DNA of 64,000 bases from Nicotiana tabacum (taxonomy: Eukaryota > Streptophyta > Magnoliopsida > Solanales > Solanaceae): assembly GCF_000715075.1 (NCBI RefSeq), contig NC_134102.1, forward strand, positions 51,283,348-51,347,347, given 5' to 3'. Positions 46,986 to 59,350 of this stretch are shown here, one piece after another. The notes below the pieces were generated by a model. It ran no database searches. It was not told where the DNA came from and saw only the letters and a list, made by a program, of their open reading frames with translations. A program made the translations under genes and the position numbers. How positions within the stretch are numbered: position 1 is the stretch's first letter; each line of letters opens with the position of its first letter.

Positions 46986-47122
46986 AATAGTAGCTTTGCA
47001 ACTGGAGCTTTCGGAGCGCGGTTAGCTTGATTCTTTGGCCTAATTGCATTGTTTTAAATTTTTTAACATGATTATAATATCCGACTAACTTGGTTTTGTT
47101 TTTTAGGTACTTTAAGTTCAAA

Positions 47123-48460
47123 ATGGACCCAAACATGAATGAAAATGCATCGGTTGATCATGAAATTGAGGAAGAAGCTGAGGAGGAACAATTCGACACT
47201 GAACAATTCATGTCTGCTGATTGTCAACGCCGATATTATGACAACCTTCTTAAAAAGAAGGTTGTACTTGAAAAGGGAATCTCCGAGAATAAATTGACCG
47301 AGTTACTTCAGGATTTTTATGGCCATCTACAGACTACTGGCTGGTCTTGTTTCATGCCTACTCTTTGTAAGGCCAATGAGGAGTAGGTTCGTGAGTTCTA
47401 TGCAAACCTTAAGCATACAAACTTCAACGACCCACAACTCACCATCAGAGGCAAAACAGTGAGGTTTGGAACTGAACAAATCAACGATATTCTAGGGCTT
47501 CCTGACCATCTACTTGAGCCGGTACGAGAAAACGATCATTGCTCAAACGAAGATTGGCTAGTTTCTAAACTTTATCCAGCCGGCATGAGAGAAAAGTGGA
47601 CAAACAAGAGAAAGGGTTTGAAGTGAATCGACTTCACAACTGAGTCAAAAATGTGGCTCTACATCATTTGCAACAGAGTATCACCCTGTGGAAATATTTC
47701 AGATATTTCATATGGCAGAGCCTTGATGATTGCATGCATACTAGACGACATTCATATGAATGTTGGCCATTATGTCCTTCAAGAGCTGAAAGAGTATTTG
47801 CTAGACGATAGCCCAAGCTTGATGTTCCCTTTACTGATTATAGAGTTGTGTCGGCGGGCAGATGTTGAGGTGCTTAGCACTGATCGGTGGTTACTGGCCG
47901 ACAAACCCTTTCATTAGTTGAAAGTAATGGGCGAGGGTAGTGCAGTAAAGAGAAAAAAGAGGAAAGTCACCACTGCTGCCAGACCAGAGTCTTCCTCACA
48001 GTCAGCCCTGCTTGAGGGACCATTTAGGATGTTGAACTCACAACTTGTCTCCATCCGTGACTTAGTGTCACAGCTCCCTAGTGGACCCTCACACTCCCAG
48101 CCTACGCCAGAGTATTTTACTAGGGAAGAAATGAAGATCTACCTTGAGAACCAGAAGAAGCAAGCAGAGTCGCAGGAGAAGTTGCCAGCTTCTGTTAGCA
48201 GGCTCGAGACAGCCGATGGCAGCATGGCCAAGGCACATATAGATCTTCAGCCAGATTTCCACAAGGAGAAAGAGGAAAATATGAAGAAGAGCAAGTTCAT
48301 GATAAAAATGTGGAGAGGATTCAAGGCCGTCTGCAAATGGGGGAATCCGAATAGGAAGATACCGATCGAGGACGAAGATGACAGTGAAGAGTATTCCTTC
48401 CCGTCGAGTGCTGCTGATGCTATCGATGGTGATGAGGCCGAGAGCTCCACACGTCAGTGA
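47123..48460 (+). pseudogene. ORF B copy 2, 'putative plant transposon protein'-like, interrupted
   Basis: A 445-codon frame from ATG 47123 to a stop at 48458. The acidic N-terminus is intact here (EIEEEAEEEQFDTEQFM). The central domain contains FYANLKHTNFNDPQLTI, RFGTEQINDILGLP, MWLYIICNRVSPCGN and LMFPLLIIELCRRADVEV. The C-terminus is a basic segment (KRKKRKVTTAARP, NLS-like), a Gln/Lys helix and an acidic end. Stops: TAG 47384, TGA about 47624, TAG 47915. It sits in the env position of Athila. Protein domain call is from memory of Pfam. Confidence 0.6.
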
Positions 48461-50461
48461 TTAGCTTTTTCCCGCAGCCTGCTAGTCTGATGCAGACATC
48501 AGGGAGCCCCTCAAACTACTCTTATTTTATCTTGATATTGTACAGTGAGGACACTGCTGTGTTTTTAGTTGGGGGTGTCTTTAGGGATATACCTTATTTG
48601 TATATTGATGCTTAATTTGTGACCTTGCCGGGCTTATGCTTTTGTATGGATATTGTGTGCCCTTGTCGGGCTTGTTCTACTATTGTTTATCATGTGCTTT
48701 TGTCGAGCATAATTTGTGATTGGTGATATAATTGTGGATTAGTCGCTTTTGTTATTCTATTTTATTTTTCTTTCTTTCTTTCTTTATTTATTTATTTTCT
48801 TTAGTAGTTTTTAGTTACTTTATTTTTATTCCTTTAGTGTTTATTTTATTTTCTTTAGTAGTTTTTAGTTTATATTATTTTTATATCTTTAGTAGTAATA
48901 TACTTTTCAATAAATTATTCTTGGGTTTTCTTTATGCTACGGTTATTTTCCGAGAAATATTTTTGTGTTGAACCGGGTGACCTTTCCCTATGATGGATGG
49001 CGTGACGACTTTCTTAAGGGAATTAGTCTTGTTTTGGCATGTGTAAGACTTTTGGATTGTTTGGTACTAATAAAATTAGTCTCTTGTATGTGAAGTGTGA
49101 ATTAAGGATACCCCTCCGAATTTTGGTTGTAAATTGAAAAAGTAAGATTCACGAGGAAGAATAATTTTTGTGATAACTTTTTGGCTCATTTTGTGACTCT
49201 TTGCCCACTAGTTGGCATGATATTGATCAAATTGTTCTTATTATGAAGTGAAATTGATCCGTTTTGGTTAGTTCATGTGCCATGTGTGTTAGTTTTTCTT
49301 AAAAATAATTCTTATGTTTACTTCTATCATCTAGAACTTGCCCGGTTGGTCTTTCAATGCTAATGATAATTATGTTTGGTTGGAGGGATGACCTTAGGCA
49401 TTCTTTGTAATTTTTGAAAAAGCCTCTTTAGCCTTTCGGGCCTACCATTGCATAAATACTATCACTAGTTAACCCCATTTGAGCCTTTAACCTTTTCTTT
49501 GGCTACCTCATCACAAACCTTTACCCTTTTTGTGAAATAATTCCCTCTTTTGAACCCGTCCCTCCTTGAATGTTAAGAATGATGCTAAAAGACTAAGTTG
49601 GGGGTGTTGGTGTTAATTGGAAAATGGTGAAGATGTACATTATTTGTAGAAGCATATACCTCAAAATTGTTTATATGAAGATACTCAAGCTCCAAAAGAA
49701 AATAATTGTATAAAAAAAATAAAAAATATGGAGTCTTGAGAAAATTAGAGAGGTGCTTTAAGGTGGTTCTATATTGGTAACTAGATGTCAATAAGGGCTA
49801 TGCTGTTTAAAAAGAAGCAAAGTACAAAAAAAAGAAAAAGAAATATGAGTAGTATTCAAGGAGGGTATAGTTACTTGTATCCCAAATATTTATCCTACCC
49901 TTCCCTAATCCTACATTACAAGATTAAAAAGTCCTTATGGGATATCCAACTGAATATTCTTGAATAGGCGGTGAATAAAAATAAGGGTAAACTTATTGTA
50001 TGATATTTTGTAACACTTGAAATTCTTTGTTGAGAGAGAGTGTCTTTGTGCATATGTCCCTTATGTTGTTATTGTAAATATGTTGATTTTGGGACGTTCT
50101 TTCTTATGAGGGAACATGAATTATGATGGATTGGTGACATTGATATATTTCGAATTGAGTAAATTGAGCATATGTAGTAGACTAGTGCTTTTGAGTCACT
50201 TCTTGAGGTTTGGTTGTTGTCACTTGATTATGTTAAAACTCCATTGCATTCTTGAAATTGTTTTAAATTAGGGAGTTATTTGGAGTTATTTGGTTGAGAT
50301 TAACTTGCTTGAGCCTAATTATTAGTACCACCTAAATCCATAAGTGTTATGCTTAATTGGAGAATGTGATTTGGAAATGATAAGCGATGCTAATTATGCA
50401 TTGAATAGTAGAGCCTCATTGAGTATTTGGTTTTGATTTGCTTGAGGTCAAGCAAAAGCTT
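48461..50461 (+). other. 3' non-coding region of the tandem element
   Basis: 2 kb, AT-rich, no ORF. It has CTTTCTTT and TTTA simple repeats (48770-48800). A purine-run motif AGTTGGGGGTG recurs at 48566-48577 and 49596-49606 before the functional-looking one at 50463-50475. CTTG[CT]CGGGCTT recurs around 48625 and 48664. Confidence 0.45.
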
Positions 50462-50475
50462 TAAGTTGGGGGTGT
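50462..50475 (+). other. polypurine tract
   Basis: TAAGTTGGGGGTGT immediately precedes the LTR start TGATGAGTGG; the usual plus-strand primer position. Confidence 0.6.
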
Positions 50476-51822
50476 TGATGAGTGGTGATTTTACCATTTA
50501 TTCTAGTCTCTTTTCTTTAGTTTTTGTGTTCTTTAATTATAAAAGGAGGTAATTTATGGTGTGCATTGCTAGATTTTCAGGTAAATGAAGTCTCGAAGTG
50601 AATTGAAATTAAATAAAGTGGAGTCGTACAAAAAGAGTGAAAGAAGTGCAAAAATTTCCAATGAAATCACATCTGCGAAGAACAATACGCAAATGTGAGA
50701 AATGGTCCGCAGATGCGGAATAAGGCATGTAAGGCAGAACTCGCACTTGTGAGTGGAGAACCGCTTCTGCGTGAATATGTCTGCATCTGCGATTGCGCTT
50801 CTGCGTATGGAGTCCGCTTCTGCGGATTTTATATTTTCCACCAAAATGTCGCTTCTGCGAGCTGGCATCCGCATATGCGGAACCGCATCTGCGATGATGT
50901 TTCCACAAGTACGGTCAGCGGGTTTCAGACCTGGACACTTATGTCATTTCACATTTTCTTCATTCCAAATCCACAAGTACATGATCTAGCCGATCTTTGG
51001 CATCTTGGGCTGCTTTTGTCATGTTTTGGAGCTAGGGTTCTTGTACACACACTTGGGACTTGAAGATTTGAAGCTTTTGGTTGAGAATTTCTTACCCAAT
51101 TATGTTCATTTCTTCATTTCCTTGCTTGGTATTGTATATCTAAGCGTGTAGTATTTTTTCCAACACTTGAATCTTGTTTATGGGAATATTCGTATTTAAA
51201 GTGTGGATTAAATATCTTGTTGTACGTATGTATTGAACGATTCTTATTCACTATGAAGTGAGTTATTGTTTCTTTACTTATTCTTGTTCTTTAATGTTTC
51301 CAAAGGTATTAGCTAACCCTAGGACTCGCCCATTAACTTCGAATTAATTTTGAGAAAGATAATTGGGGTTGGGAAAGATTAATTGAACTACTTGTAGACA
51401 TATTCGGGTGTGCTTAATCTCTTAATTGTTTTAGGGATAATTCAATTAGGAAGTCTTGTTAGTCTTCGGAAGAAGCTAATAGAGAATTATTACCCGAGGC
51501 TAATTAACATAAACTAGCTCATATTTGTAAAATCGTGAAATACATTGGATCGTTACTTAAGTGTAATTCCCAATGCATCCATGCTTGTAGCCATTGATCA
51601 TTTTACTTGCTTTCTAGGTTAGTTTACATTTTCATAATTAGTTATAAATATTTCCTCAAAACCTTTCTAAGTGTTTGGCTTAGCATAATAAGTGATAATT
51701 CTCTTACACGCCTAATAGCCTACATATTATTTTCTATGGGATTCGACTCCGACTCATAGTTGGGTAAATTATATTGCATGCGACCGTGTCAATTTACTTT
51801 TTAGTAGTGGATTTGGACGTCA
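50476..51822 (+). mobile_element. 3' LTR of the tandem element (1347 bp), uninterrupted
   Basis: TGATGAGTGG...GGATTTGGACGTCA. Carries the empty site for the solo LTR of 35949-38574 and the palindrome array 50660-50925. An internal deletion of about 60 bases lies near 51378 compared with the other two LTRs. Confidence 0.75.
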
Positions 51823-53269
51823 TTACGTGTTGGGCCTGATTTTTCATTTTCCCAATTTGAGTCCAGTTCCCTTTCCTTTCTCGCTCTTAGATAAATAAAA
51901 TCTGTTATTTATTCTCTATATATACGTGATACTAATGCTGTTATTGAATGTTTGTGTTATGCTTTGATCATTTTAGGAACCTAGGCCAACCCAAAGCCCA
52001 TATGTAAAATTAAAAGAATCATAGTTTATCTATTTTTTTCGGTGAAATACTTCAACATTTCAATCATTTACTGTTAACAAATAAAATCTTCGTTCTTTTG
52101 ATCACTAACTGTTTTCATAACGTTTTTGATATTGAACATACCTTAGAGGGAAATGGCATCTCTTTAAAAAAAGCGAATCAGAATTGAATGGATATTTGAA
52201 GGCTGGTCTTCAACAAATAAAATCAAACACGGCTGATGAATTGCAATTAGTGAACTTCAATGATTTTTATAAAGAGGAGCATAACCCCAGTTTGAAATCG
52301 ATTTTTCAAAAGGTACACCAATGATTTGTCTTACTTCACTAAGTTACATTGGCGGCCACAGTGTTTCAAAGGATAGAAATATTAAACATAGCAGTATTTT
52401 ACAAGTCTTTAAATGGCTTAAACATTTCAAAAGATCTTTCACAAAGCTTTTCCTTAATGTTTTAGACAAAAACCTTTTAAAATTGTTTCATGAGTTATAA
52501 ACTTTATAAAACCTATGACTCCTTTTCCAAAGAATATATAAACTTTCTTGACAAGATTTAGAATAGTTTCAAACCTTAAGCACTGAGCTAAGTAGAATAC
52601 AGACCTTTATTTCCCTGAACCTTGCCTAAGTTCTAAGAAGCTACCTCAGGTAGATTTTAGGGGGTGCCTAACATCTTTCCCTTAGAAGAACAAGAACCCT
52701 TACCCAAATCTCACCGGTTCGTAGGCCAATAGGAGAATAATCTAACAAACAAATAGGTACCCTAGTATACCTTAAAATATTAGGTGACGACTCTCTTTTA
52801 CCAACAATAGAAGAACCAATAGTTGAATCTTGTTTTGACCTGTGCAAAATAGCGTGCAACATCCATATTCGATCCCAACTTCACCACTCAAATATCTGAC
52901 ACATCTCTCATATATAATCAACTTTCGAGACACACTCCCATGAAGCTTCCGTGCCACGTAGGCAAAATCTGAACATCAGCAACCAACAACCCAGTGATTA
53001 TCGTAATACCAATCAAGCATCCATAAGTCAAAACATAATGTTCCTTTGGAAATGCACACTTTTCTCAGGTATACCAGATAGTGCCAACATTCTTCTAAAC
53101 ATCTAAAACCGTCCATGCTATATAGAACTCATGACCTTACCTTTAAAATTGAACCGTAAACCTGTACATACAAATCTCAATCCCACACGACGTACCACAT
53201 CTTCCATGCCATCATATGAAAGCATGAGAATCCCGTTATCAACTCTAAATCACAAGTAGGATAGACACT
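51823..53269. other. unassigned non-coding sequence, possible old LTR remnant
   Basis: No supported ORF. The segment at 52655-52800 (GGGGGTGCCTAACATCTTTC ... TTAGGTGACGACTCTC) belongs to a text common in Solanaceae retroelement LTRs ('gggtgcctaacacc ... aggtggcgactctc', recalled). From about 52870 the sequence looks like minus-strand 3' non-coding gypsy sequence leading to the LTR at 53270. Confidence 0.35.
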
Positions 53270-53557
53270 ATCACACCCTAACTTAGGTGAGGCATGGCTG
53301 GCACCCGGTGTCATACCGTCCCGAGCAAACCACTCTGTAACTTATGATCGCTCGACAAAAACTAGAACATACATAAGCCAACATGGCTGAGCTCATTCTT
53401 TCTGTAACTATCTTGGACCAAAATGGCCACAACTCGTAATGTATAATTGTAAGTGGGAAAATATTATATCAGCGAGCCATCATACTCAAAACATGAATAC
53501 GCACGGATCGTCAATTCCTCTAACATGCTGTACATATTAAACCTGTGTCTACAAAGC
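53270..53557 (-). mobile_element. left piece of a type-B-like LTR that hosts the gag-only element
   Basis: Starts TATCACACCCTAACTTAGGT (TG to TA), clearly related to TGTCACGCCCC of type-B LTRs, and runs to ...CTGTGTCTACAAAGC, where the element 53558-62507 is inserted. It resumes at 62508/62513. Confidence 0.55.
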
Positions 53558-54239
53558 TGTCACGCCCTAAAACCGAGGAGCGTGACCAGTGCTCAATCGA
53601 GTGAACCCGACTGAGAAAACCTGTTAGATTTCAGTCTACCCAAATTCATTCGTGAATAAATAGGATATGTACTCCGTTAATCAACTACCGAAGAGATTTC
53701 ATTAACCACTTCCATTTCATTCCCATTAACAACATCATTCAATATTTCCAAAATAGTACGAGTTTATAGATTTAATGAAAAATATGTTGTCAAATACCAA
53801 CAGTTCTAATCCAATTCCCTACATAAAATACCACCCATAACCTGTTTACGGAGCCTCTAAGTACAACTGCAGAGTAATATGAAAATGCCAGCAACAAGGC
53901 CCCGGCTATACCTCAACCACAAGTACATGAGAAACAAAAGATACATGACCCCGAAAAGAAGTGGGGCTCACCAAATCGGCTGAAAGAAGTGTACTGCTAT
54001 CACTGGTAAATGTCACCTGCTGTAGAACCACCTGTATCCATTAAAGATGCAGCGCCCCTGGCAAAACGGACGTTAGTACTGTCGAATAGCACTAGTAAGT
54101 ATGGCTAGAAATCCTCTTTCAAAATAAAATGCCCATATGATCTATACGTGGAACACATAATATAATGTAATTGAAATAACCTGTACAAACAAGGACAACA
54201 AAAGGGGGGGCCACCTATTGTCTGCATTAATAATGTGTC

Positions 54240-54510
54240 TCATTAGACCGTCCTTAGTGTTCACGTATCATATTATACATTTATGCGTTTCATAGACCGT
54301 CCATAGTGTCTATTTATACCGTACATCTATACCTCTTATACACAATGCACCTATGCGTTTCATAGACCATCCACAAGATTTCATAGCACAATGGATTTCA
54401 TAACACAATGTACCTATGCGTTCATAGACCATTCACAGGATTTCATATCACAATGTACCTATGCGTTCATAGACCGTCCACAGGATTTCATAACATAAGG
54501 GTTTCATAAC
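54240..54510. repeat. minisatellite in the 3' LTR, about 4 units
   Basis: Units of type CCTATGCGTTTCATAGACCG, then TCCACAGGATTTCATAACACAATGTA. Four 'catagacc' occurrences here against 13 in the 5' LTR. Confidence 0.75.
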
Positions 54511-55849
54511 ACATTGGAAACAAATGTACAAATACGTACATCTCATAACCTTTCACACCACATATCACCTAATCCATACTTTCAACCACTTACAACTTTA
54601 TTGTTTCATTGGCTCTCTTGGCCATAGATATGATTCTTTATTCATGGCGCAATGGCCGTATTTCATATTTCACACTTTCATTTCTTCCCTTTCATAGATC
54701 ATCATCATAATTATCAACAAGTAGAATATTCCGGGAATCACAACTTTAAATTCATTAGTAATGAAGGCTTTTAAACACAATCAGTTTCTTTCCAATAATT
54801 GGTGTAAAATGATTGGCAATCGAAGAACAAGTTAAGATCATACACATTTAACACTCACGAATATGTAAGAACGAAAAACACATTGAAAATTTCTGACAAA
54901 GCATAGCATTAGCTAAAATAGTCACATATGAGCATCACTTGAGTTCATAAACTTTTAGCCAATTATATTGTCAAAGTCAATTTTGGAATAGTTGAGTCAA
55001 AGCTCATTTCATAATCTTTCTCACATTATTTCATTTCATTGGCACCGTTGGTCAAAAGTATAACTTTCACTATTGGCACGTTGGCCACACTTTATATTCC
55101 CAATCAAGACTTTAGGTACACATATGAGCAACTAAGAGTCTTAAGAATATTGAGATTTTCTCACACAACGTGGCATACTAGCTTTCATTTGAAATACGAT
55201 TCAAGCCACCACATTTTAATACGCAACCCATACTTTGAAACTCACGGAAACATTATGGAATTCAATTCCAAGAGAGAAAGTTTAGCCAACATATCTCACT
55301 TGATCATTCCTTAAATTACCACAACTTTCCGGAAATTCTAGCAATCCCAATCTATTTGAGACATAACAAAATTGAACAATAATTAGGAAGATATTCATGG
55401 TCTCAGCTCATTTGAGCATTTTATCAAACACTAAGTGTGGATTAAGGTTCAAGGTCCTTTTACGGAGGATTCCATCATCCCACAACCCAATCTTTACCAT
55501 TTTTAGCTCAACAATCTTTCTACACCCTTTGATAACACATGCGTGTAAAATAAACAACCCTCTTGCCCAGAAATTATCTTGCTTATTATCCATTTCTAGA
55601 CAAAATTCAAAATTGAGAGTTATGGTGTAGAATCTTACCTTTATGATGAAGACCTAGTGAGTTTCCCTCCTTAATCTTCCAAAACTTGAGCAAGAATTGA
55701 AGAATCAATTATTGGAGAACACCTTCTCACTCTAGGGCACCTTCTCTCACTCAAAAATGTTAGATAATAGCTCCAAAATGACCCAAAGAGTGTATTTAAC
55801 GAAATAGGGTCGGGTTTTAAAAACCCAAAAATGGAGCTCCGGAACAAGG

Positions 55850-56115
55850 TATGTGATCGCATAACCGATATGCAGACCGCATATCGGTCGCATAGTTGGT
55901 TACAAAATAGCCAAAAGAACTGTCTGTGTATGCGGTCACTATGCGGTCCGCATAACTGTTATGCGATCGCATAATGCACCGCATAATAGTTATGTGGTCT
56001 CATAGTCGACCGTATAGCTGCTTCCAGAATAGCCCTCTCCTGCTCACTTCTGCGGCCATTATGCGACCCGCAGAGTGATTATGCGGTCGCATAATGGACC
56101 GCATAAACGCACTTT
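55850..56115. repeat. tandem hairpin array, 3' LTR
   Basis: Same array as 62095-62375 with point changes that weaken stems (for example GATATGCAGACCGCATATC here for the perfect GATATGCGGACCGCATATC). Confidence 0.65.
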
Positions 56116-56253
56116 TCCAGCAAAAAAATTCCTTTACTTTTCTGTGCATTGTTCAAACACGTAAGCCTAGTCCGGCACCTTGAAACATTGTTTTCTTTGC
56201 AAATTTTTCCAGCCCTTGCACTTTAGTACTTCAAAATTTTCCGGGGTGTTACA

Positions 56254-56264
56254 TTCTCCCCCGC
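56254..56264 (-). other. polypurine tract of the gag-only element
   Basis: Minus strand GCGGGGGAGAA directly before TGTAACACCCC; the preceding ATTCGAGGACGAATGATCC is also typical of the 3' end of this group. Confidence 0.65.
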
Positions 56265-57880
56265 TTAGGATCATTCGTCCTCGAATGAGGGTAAAAATCC
56301 ATCATTAGCATCTTATGCAACTCAGTTTGTTTCATACCACTTTCGAGTAGTCCCAAATTTGACTAACTCCCAAAATTTCTAAATATTTCGCCAGAGTTTC
56401 CCTTGTAACTAGGCCTATCCACTTGTCAGAGAGCCCCAGAAACACATCCTAACAACATATACGTATGCCAACGACGTAACATAATACAAAACAACACCAA
56501 CTATGGCCTCACAAGCAATTATATTACCAGAACGGAGCACCCTTAACATCAAATGTACAAATCATACATAATTCATAGAAAGCAACTCTTAGAATACTTT
56601 GTAAATACATAGCTATTCAAAAAAGTAAGGATACTTTTCTTTATTTCTTCCTTAGTTTCCCTAGTAGTCTCTTCAACCTGTTGGTTTCGCCATAGCACTT
56701 GACGGAGGCAATCTTAAATTCCGGACTTATCTAACAAGGATAGCAAATAGTCGCTCCTCATAATTCAATTATCCATTAACTCCACCTTCTTACACATAGA
56801 CACATGAAACACCGGGTAAACGGAGGTCAATAATAGGGAAACATCATTCTCATAGTTTGGCCTATTTTCTTCAAGACTTCATAAGGCCTAGTGTGACTAC
56901 ACATACTTTACCTCTATTAACAACTCACATAGTATCCTCATGGAGGACATACTGAGAATAACCCGTTCACTTTCTTTAAATCTAAATTTCCATTCCAAAC
57001 ACCCAAGTAAACCTTTGGCAACCTCCAACAATTACTTTAAGATGTGCTAGCTTGAATATTACCATAAAGCTTCCTATCCAATATATTTGATCACGAGATA
57101 ATGCTTCTTCTTTGACATGTTTGAGCCTTCAACCCCCCACTGGTTTCTATAAATATGAACAACGAGGTTTGAGATTGGCTAAAATTATTCAAAAATCCAT
57201 CAAGGTACTGAGCACGGTATTTCAAGAGGTTATATCCTAAGAGACATGAAGGTTATTTCCAATAGTGCTGACATTGTTAATCATTGCGATGACATCATTT
57301 ATTCGACACATGAGGCATAGGGTTGCCTAGTAGGCATTGATAATGTAGGGACCATGTTCATGATTCTAAGATTTAAATAAATGAGTCATTTTAGAAATGT
57401 GGCATATGGGAGGTATAATCGGAAGGATAAAGACATTAGCGTCAGTTATTCTTGGAAAGCTATGAGTCATGAAGAGGACAACAACAATTGTTTCATTCCA
57501 CACGTGCCTTATTTAGCAATAGTAGGCCTCAAAGAGAGATAACACTTATGTGATACCAGTCGCCTTCTGGAGTGTAGGGAAAAATCAGTTTAACTCAAAA
57601 TGAGAATATTCAAACACCCTGAATGTGATATGGGTTTCAAAATACATGAAGTTGCATTATGCTCTTAACAGTAACTAGCAAAAGAAGTTGAGCACTTGTG
57701 ATATTATTATCATTCTGACAGCTTAACCCGTCATAATAGTTGATCCTATATGAGAGGACTAGAGATACGACGAATCTGTCTTTCAACTCAACATGCTCAT
57801 GATATGTGTTAGAATCTGAAACATTCACGAGTGAAACCACATAGCTAGGATATCCTAATATTAAGGTTGAGGGACTTACT
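56265..57880 (-). other. 3' non-coding region of the gag-only element
   Basis: About 1.6 kb without a supported frame. A complete element would have pol here; no RT, RNase H or integrase motif is visible on either strand. Confidence 0.5.
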
Positions 57881-59147
57881 TGCTGTCCCTTGACTGTTGG
57901 GGCAGTGCCTTAGCTGGTGGCCCTTGACTCCGCACCCGAAACATTCATCTGTGCCACGTCGGCCCACCCCAAAATGACACCTCCCATACTTGGGACATGG
58001 GGGCGTTTGCTGCAGCTGAGAATCCCCATTTGACTGGACCTGCTGATTAGACCCATGGTTGCCTTACTTACTATGGCCCTACCGCTGCTGATCAAGCCCT
58101 GATGGTAGTGCTCTAGCTGAAGACTGAGCAATTGACTTCGCGGGTCTAGATGACACTCCCCTATGTAATGCCTTTCCACCATTATCCCCACTGTGTGAGC
58201 CACTAAGATTACCCGTGGATCGAGTCTTTTTGTTATTATCTAGCTCTCTCTTTATTTTTAACTTTCGATCCTCTGTAGCTTGAGAAAACGCCACCATTTT
58301 TCCATAATTCATATCAGAATTCAAGGCAGCCATAGCGGCCTCATTAATTACCAAGGGACTAAGTCCTTGCACAAACCGGCACACTCTAGCCTCCATAGTG
58401 GGAAACATGTAAATAGCATACTTGGATAGGTGCGCGAATTTCATATGGTACTTCCATACACTCAGGCTATCTTGCCTCAGGCTCTCAAACTCAGCGGCAC
58501 GGGTCGCCTTAGTTTTAGCAGGCAAGAAGTGGTCAATGAAAGCATCGGTAAACTCACTCCACCTTGCCGAAGGGCTCCCTTCTTCACGGGACTCTTCCTA
58601 TAGTTCAAACCAAGAATAAGCCACCTCTTTCAGGTGGTAGGAGGCCAATTCCACAGCCTCTGTTTTAGTAGCACGCATAACTCTGAGAGTCTTGTGCATC
58701 TCATCAATGAAATCCTGGGGATCTTCCTCAAGATTAGTACCCATAAACATTGGAGGATCTAACTGAAGAAACTTGTTCACTCTGGAACAAGCAGATTCCC
58801 CTGGTTGACTGGAAGGAGTAGGCCCAACACTCGATCTCTGGGCCTGAGAAGCCACTATCTGTGCCAACATCTGCATGGCTCCCCTAACATCAACATCAGA
58901 AACGCCAGAATCGAAAGCTGGAGCTGGATGTGGAACTGGAATGCCAGTCAGAGGGACCGTTGCACCCTCAGTAGGTGTAGGGACAGGTGCAGTCTGATCG
59001 AGTTGTAGTAGAGTCAGGTAGTGTAGTAACTGGAGGAATATCCTCACTCCTTGGGTGCTCACCCGCATCATCAATTATACGATCAACTGTCACTCCTGGG
59101 GTGACATTGGCCCTTTGGCCAGTTCTTGCATTCTTCTTAGGCGCCAT
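57880..59147 (-). pseudogene. gag: gag pseudogene with zinc knuckle
   Basis: ATG 59145-59147 (MAPKKNARTGQRANV). A frameshift at about 59000-59040 leads to a frame covering the gag core: PPMFMGTNLEEDPQDFIDEM, AYSWFEL, then after a TAG (probable Trp codon) RWSEFTDAFIDHFLP, HLSKYAIYMFPTMEARV and RFVQGLSPLVINEA. Two more stops (TAG 58079-58081 and a TAA soon after) precede an intact CCHC knuckle, CFGCGVKGHQLRHC (C-x2-C-x4-H-x4-C), near 57915-57955. Gag would package element RNA. At least three stops and one frameshift make this copy defective. Confidence 0.75.
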
Positions 59148-59350
59148 ATACTGAAAGTTATAGTAAAGCACTAGTTAACGGAGGAACAATCTTACAATCA
59201 GCTTTATCGCACGATCGAGGACATGAAAGAAGGGTATTATTCCTAAATGCCCATGTAGCATCCTAATTATAGATGTGGTCGACAACACACCGATAATAAG
59301 GACTCTACTAGACACGGCTCCGAGACATCCTAGGACACTTTAAAACCTTA

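Larger units (their letters stand above)
45622..47122 (+). other. inter-ORF leader, internal copy 2
   Basis: Non-coding and collinear with 40724-42234. Conserved motif at 45858-45880, palindrome arrays at 46050-46255 and 46805-46985, splice donor CAG|GTGAGT (GT at 46258), acceptor TTTTTTAG ending 47106. Confidence 0.55.
35454..51822 (+). mobile_element. tandem array of an RT-less Athila-related element: LTR-int-LTR-int-LTR
   Basis: Three LTR copies (35454-39516 with a nested solo LTR, a partial one at 43781-44414, and 50476-51822) separate two internal regions (39517-43780 and 44415-50475). Each internal region has primer site, ORF A, the Athila-type GCTTGGTGGGAGGCAACCC motif, a splice-site pair and ORF B. 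No protease, RT, RNase H or integrase is present. The array arises by unequal recombination plus a deletion. The outer flanks (CTTGC, TTACG) do not form a TSD, so the two ends may come from different insertions. Confidence 0.7.
53558..56253 (-). mobile_element. 3' LTR of the gag-only element (2696 bp)
   Basis: TGTCACGCCCTAAAACCGAG at its left, CCGGGGTGTTACA at its right. Contains four copies of the ~46-bp minisatellite (54240-54510) and the hairpin array 55850-56115. Confidence 0.85.

Noticed and set aside
55039..55314. 91-aa ORF repeated as 81 aa at 61292-61537
   Set aside because: Lies in the two LTR copies of one element, so similarity is expected; no domain, and the frame is broken in one copy.
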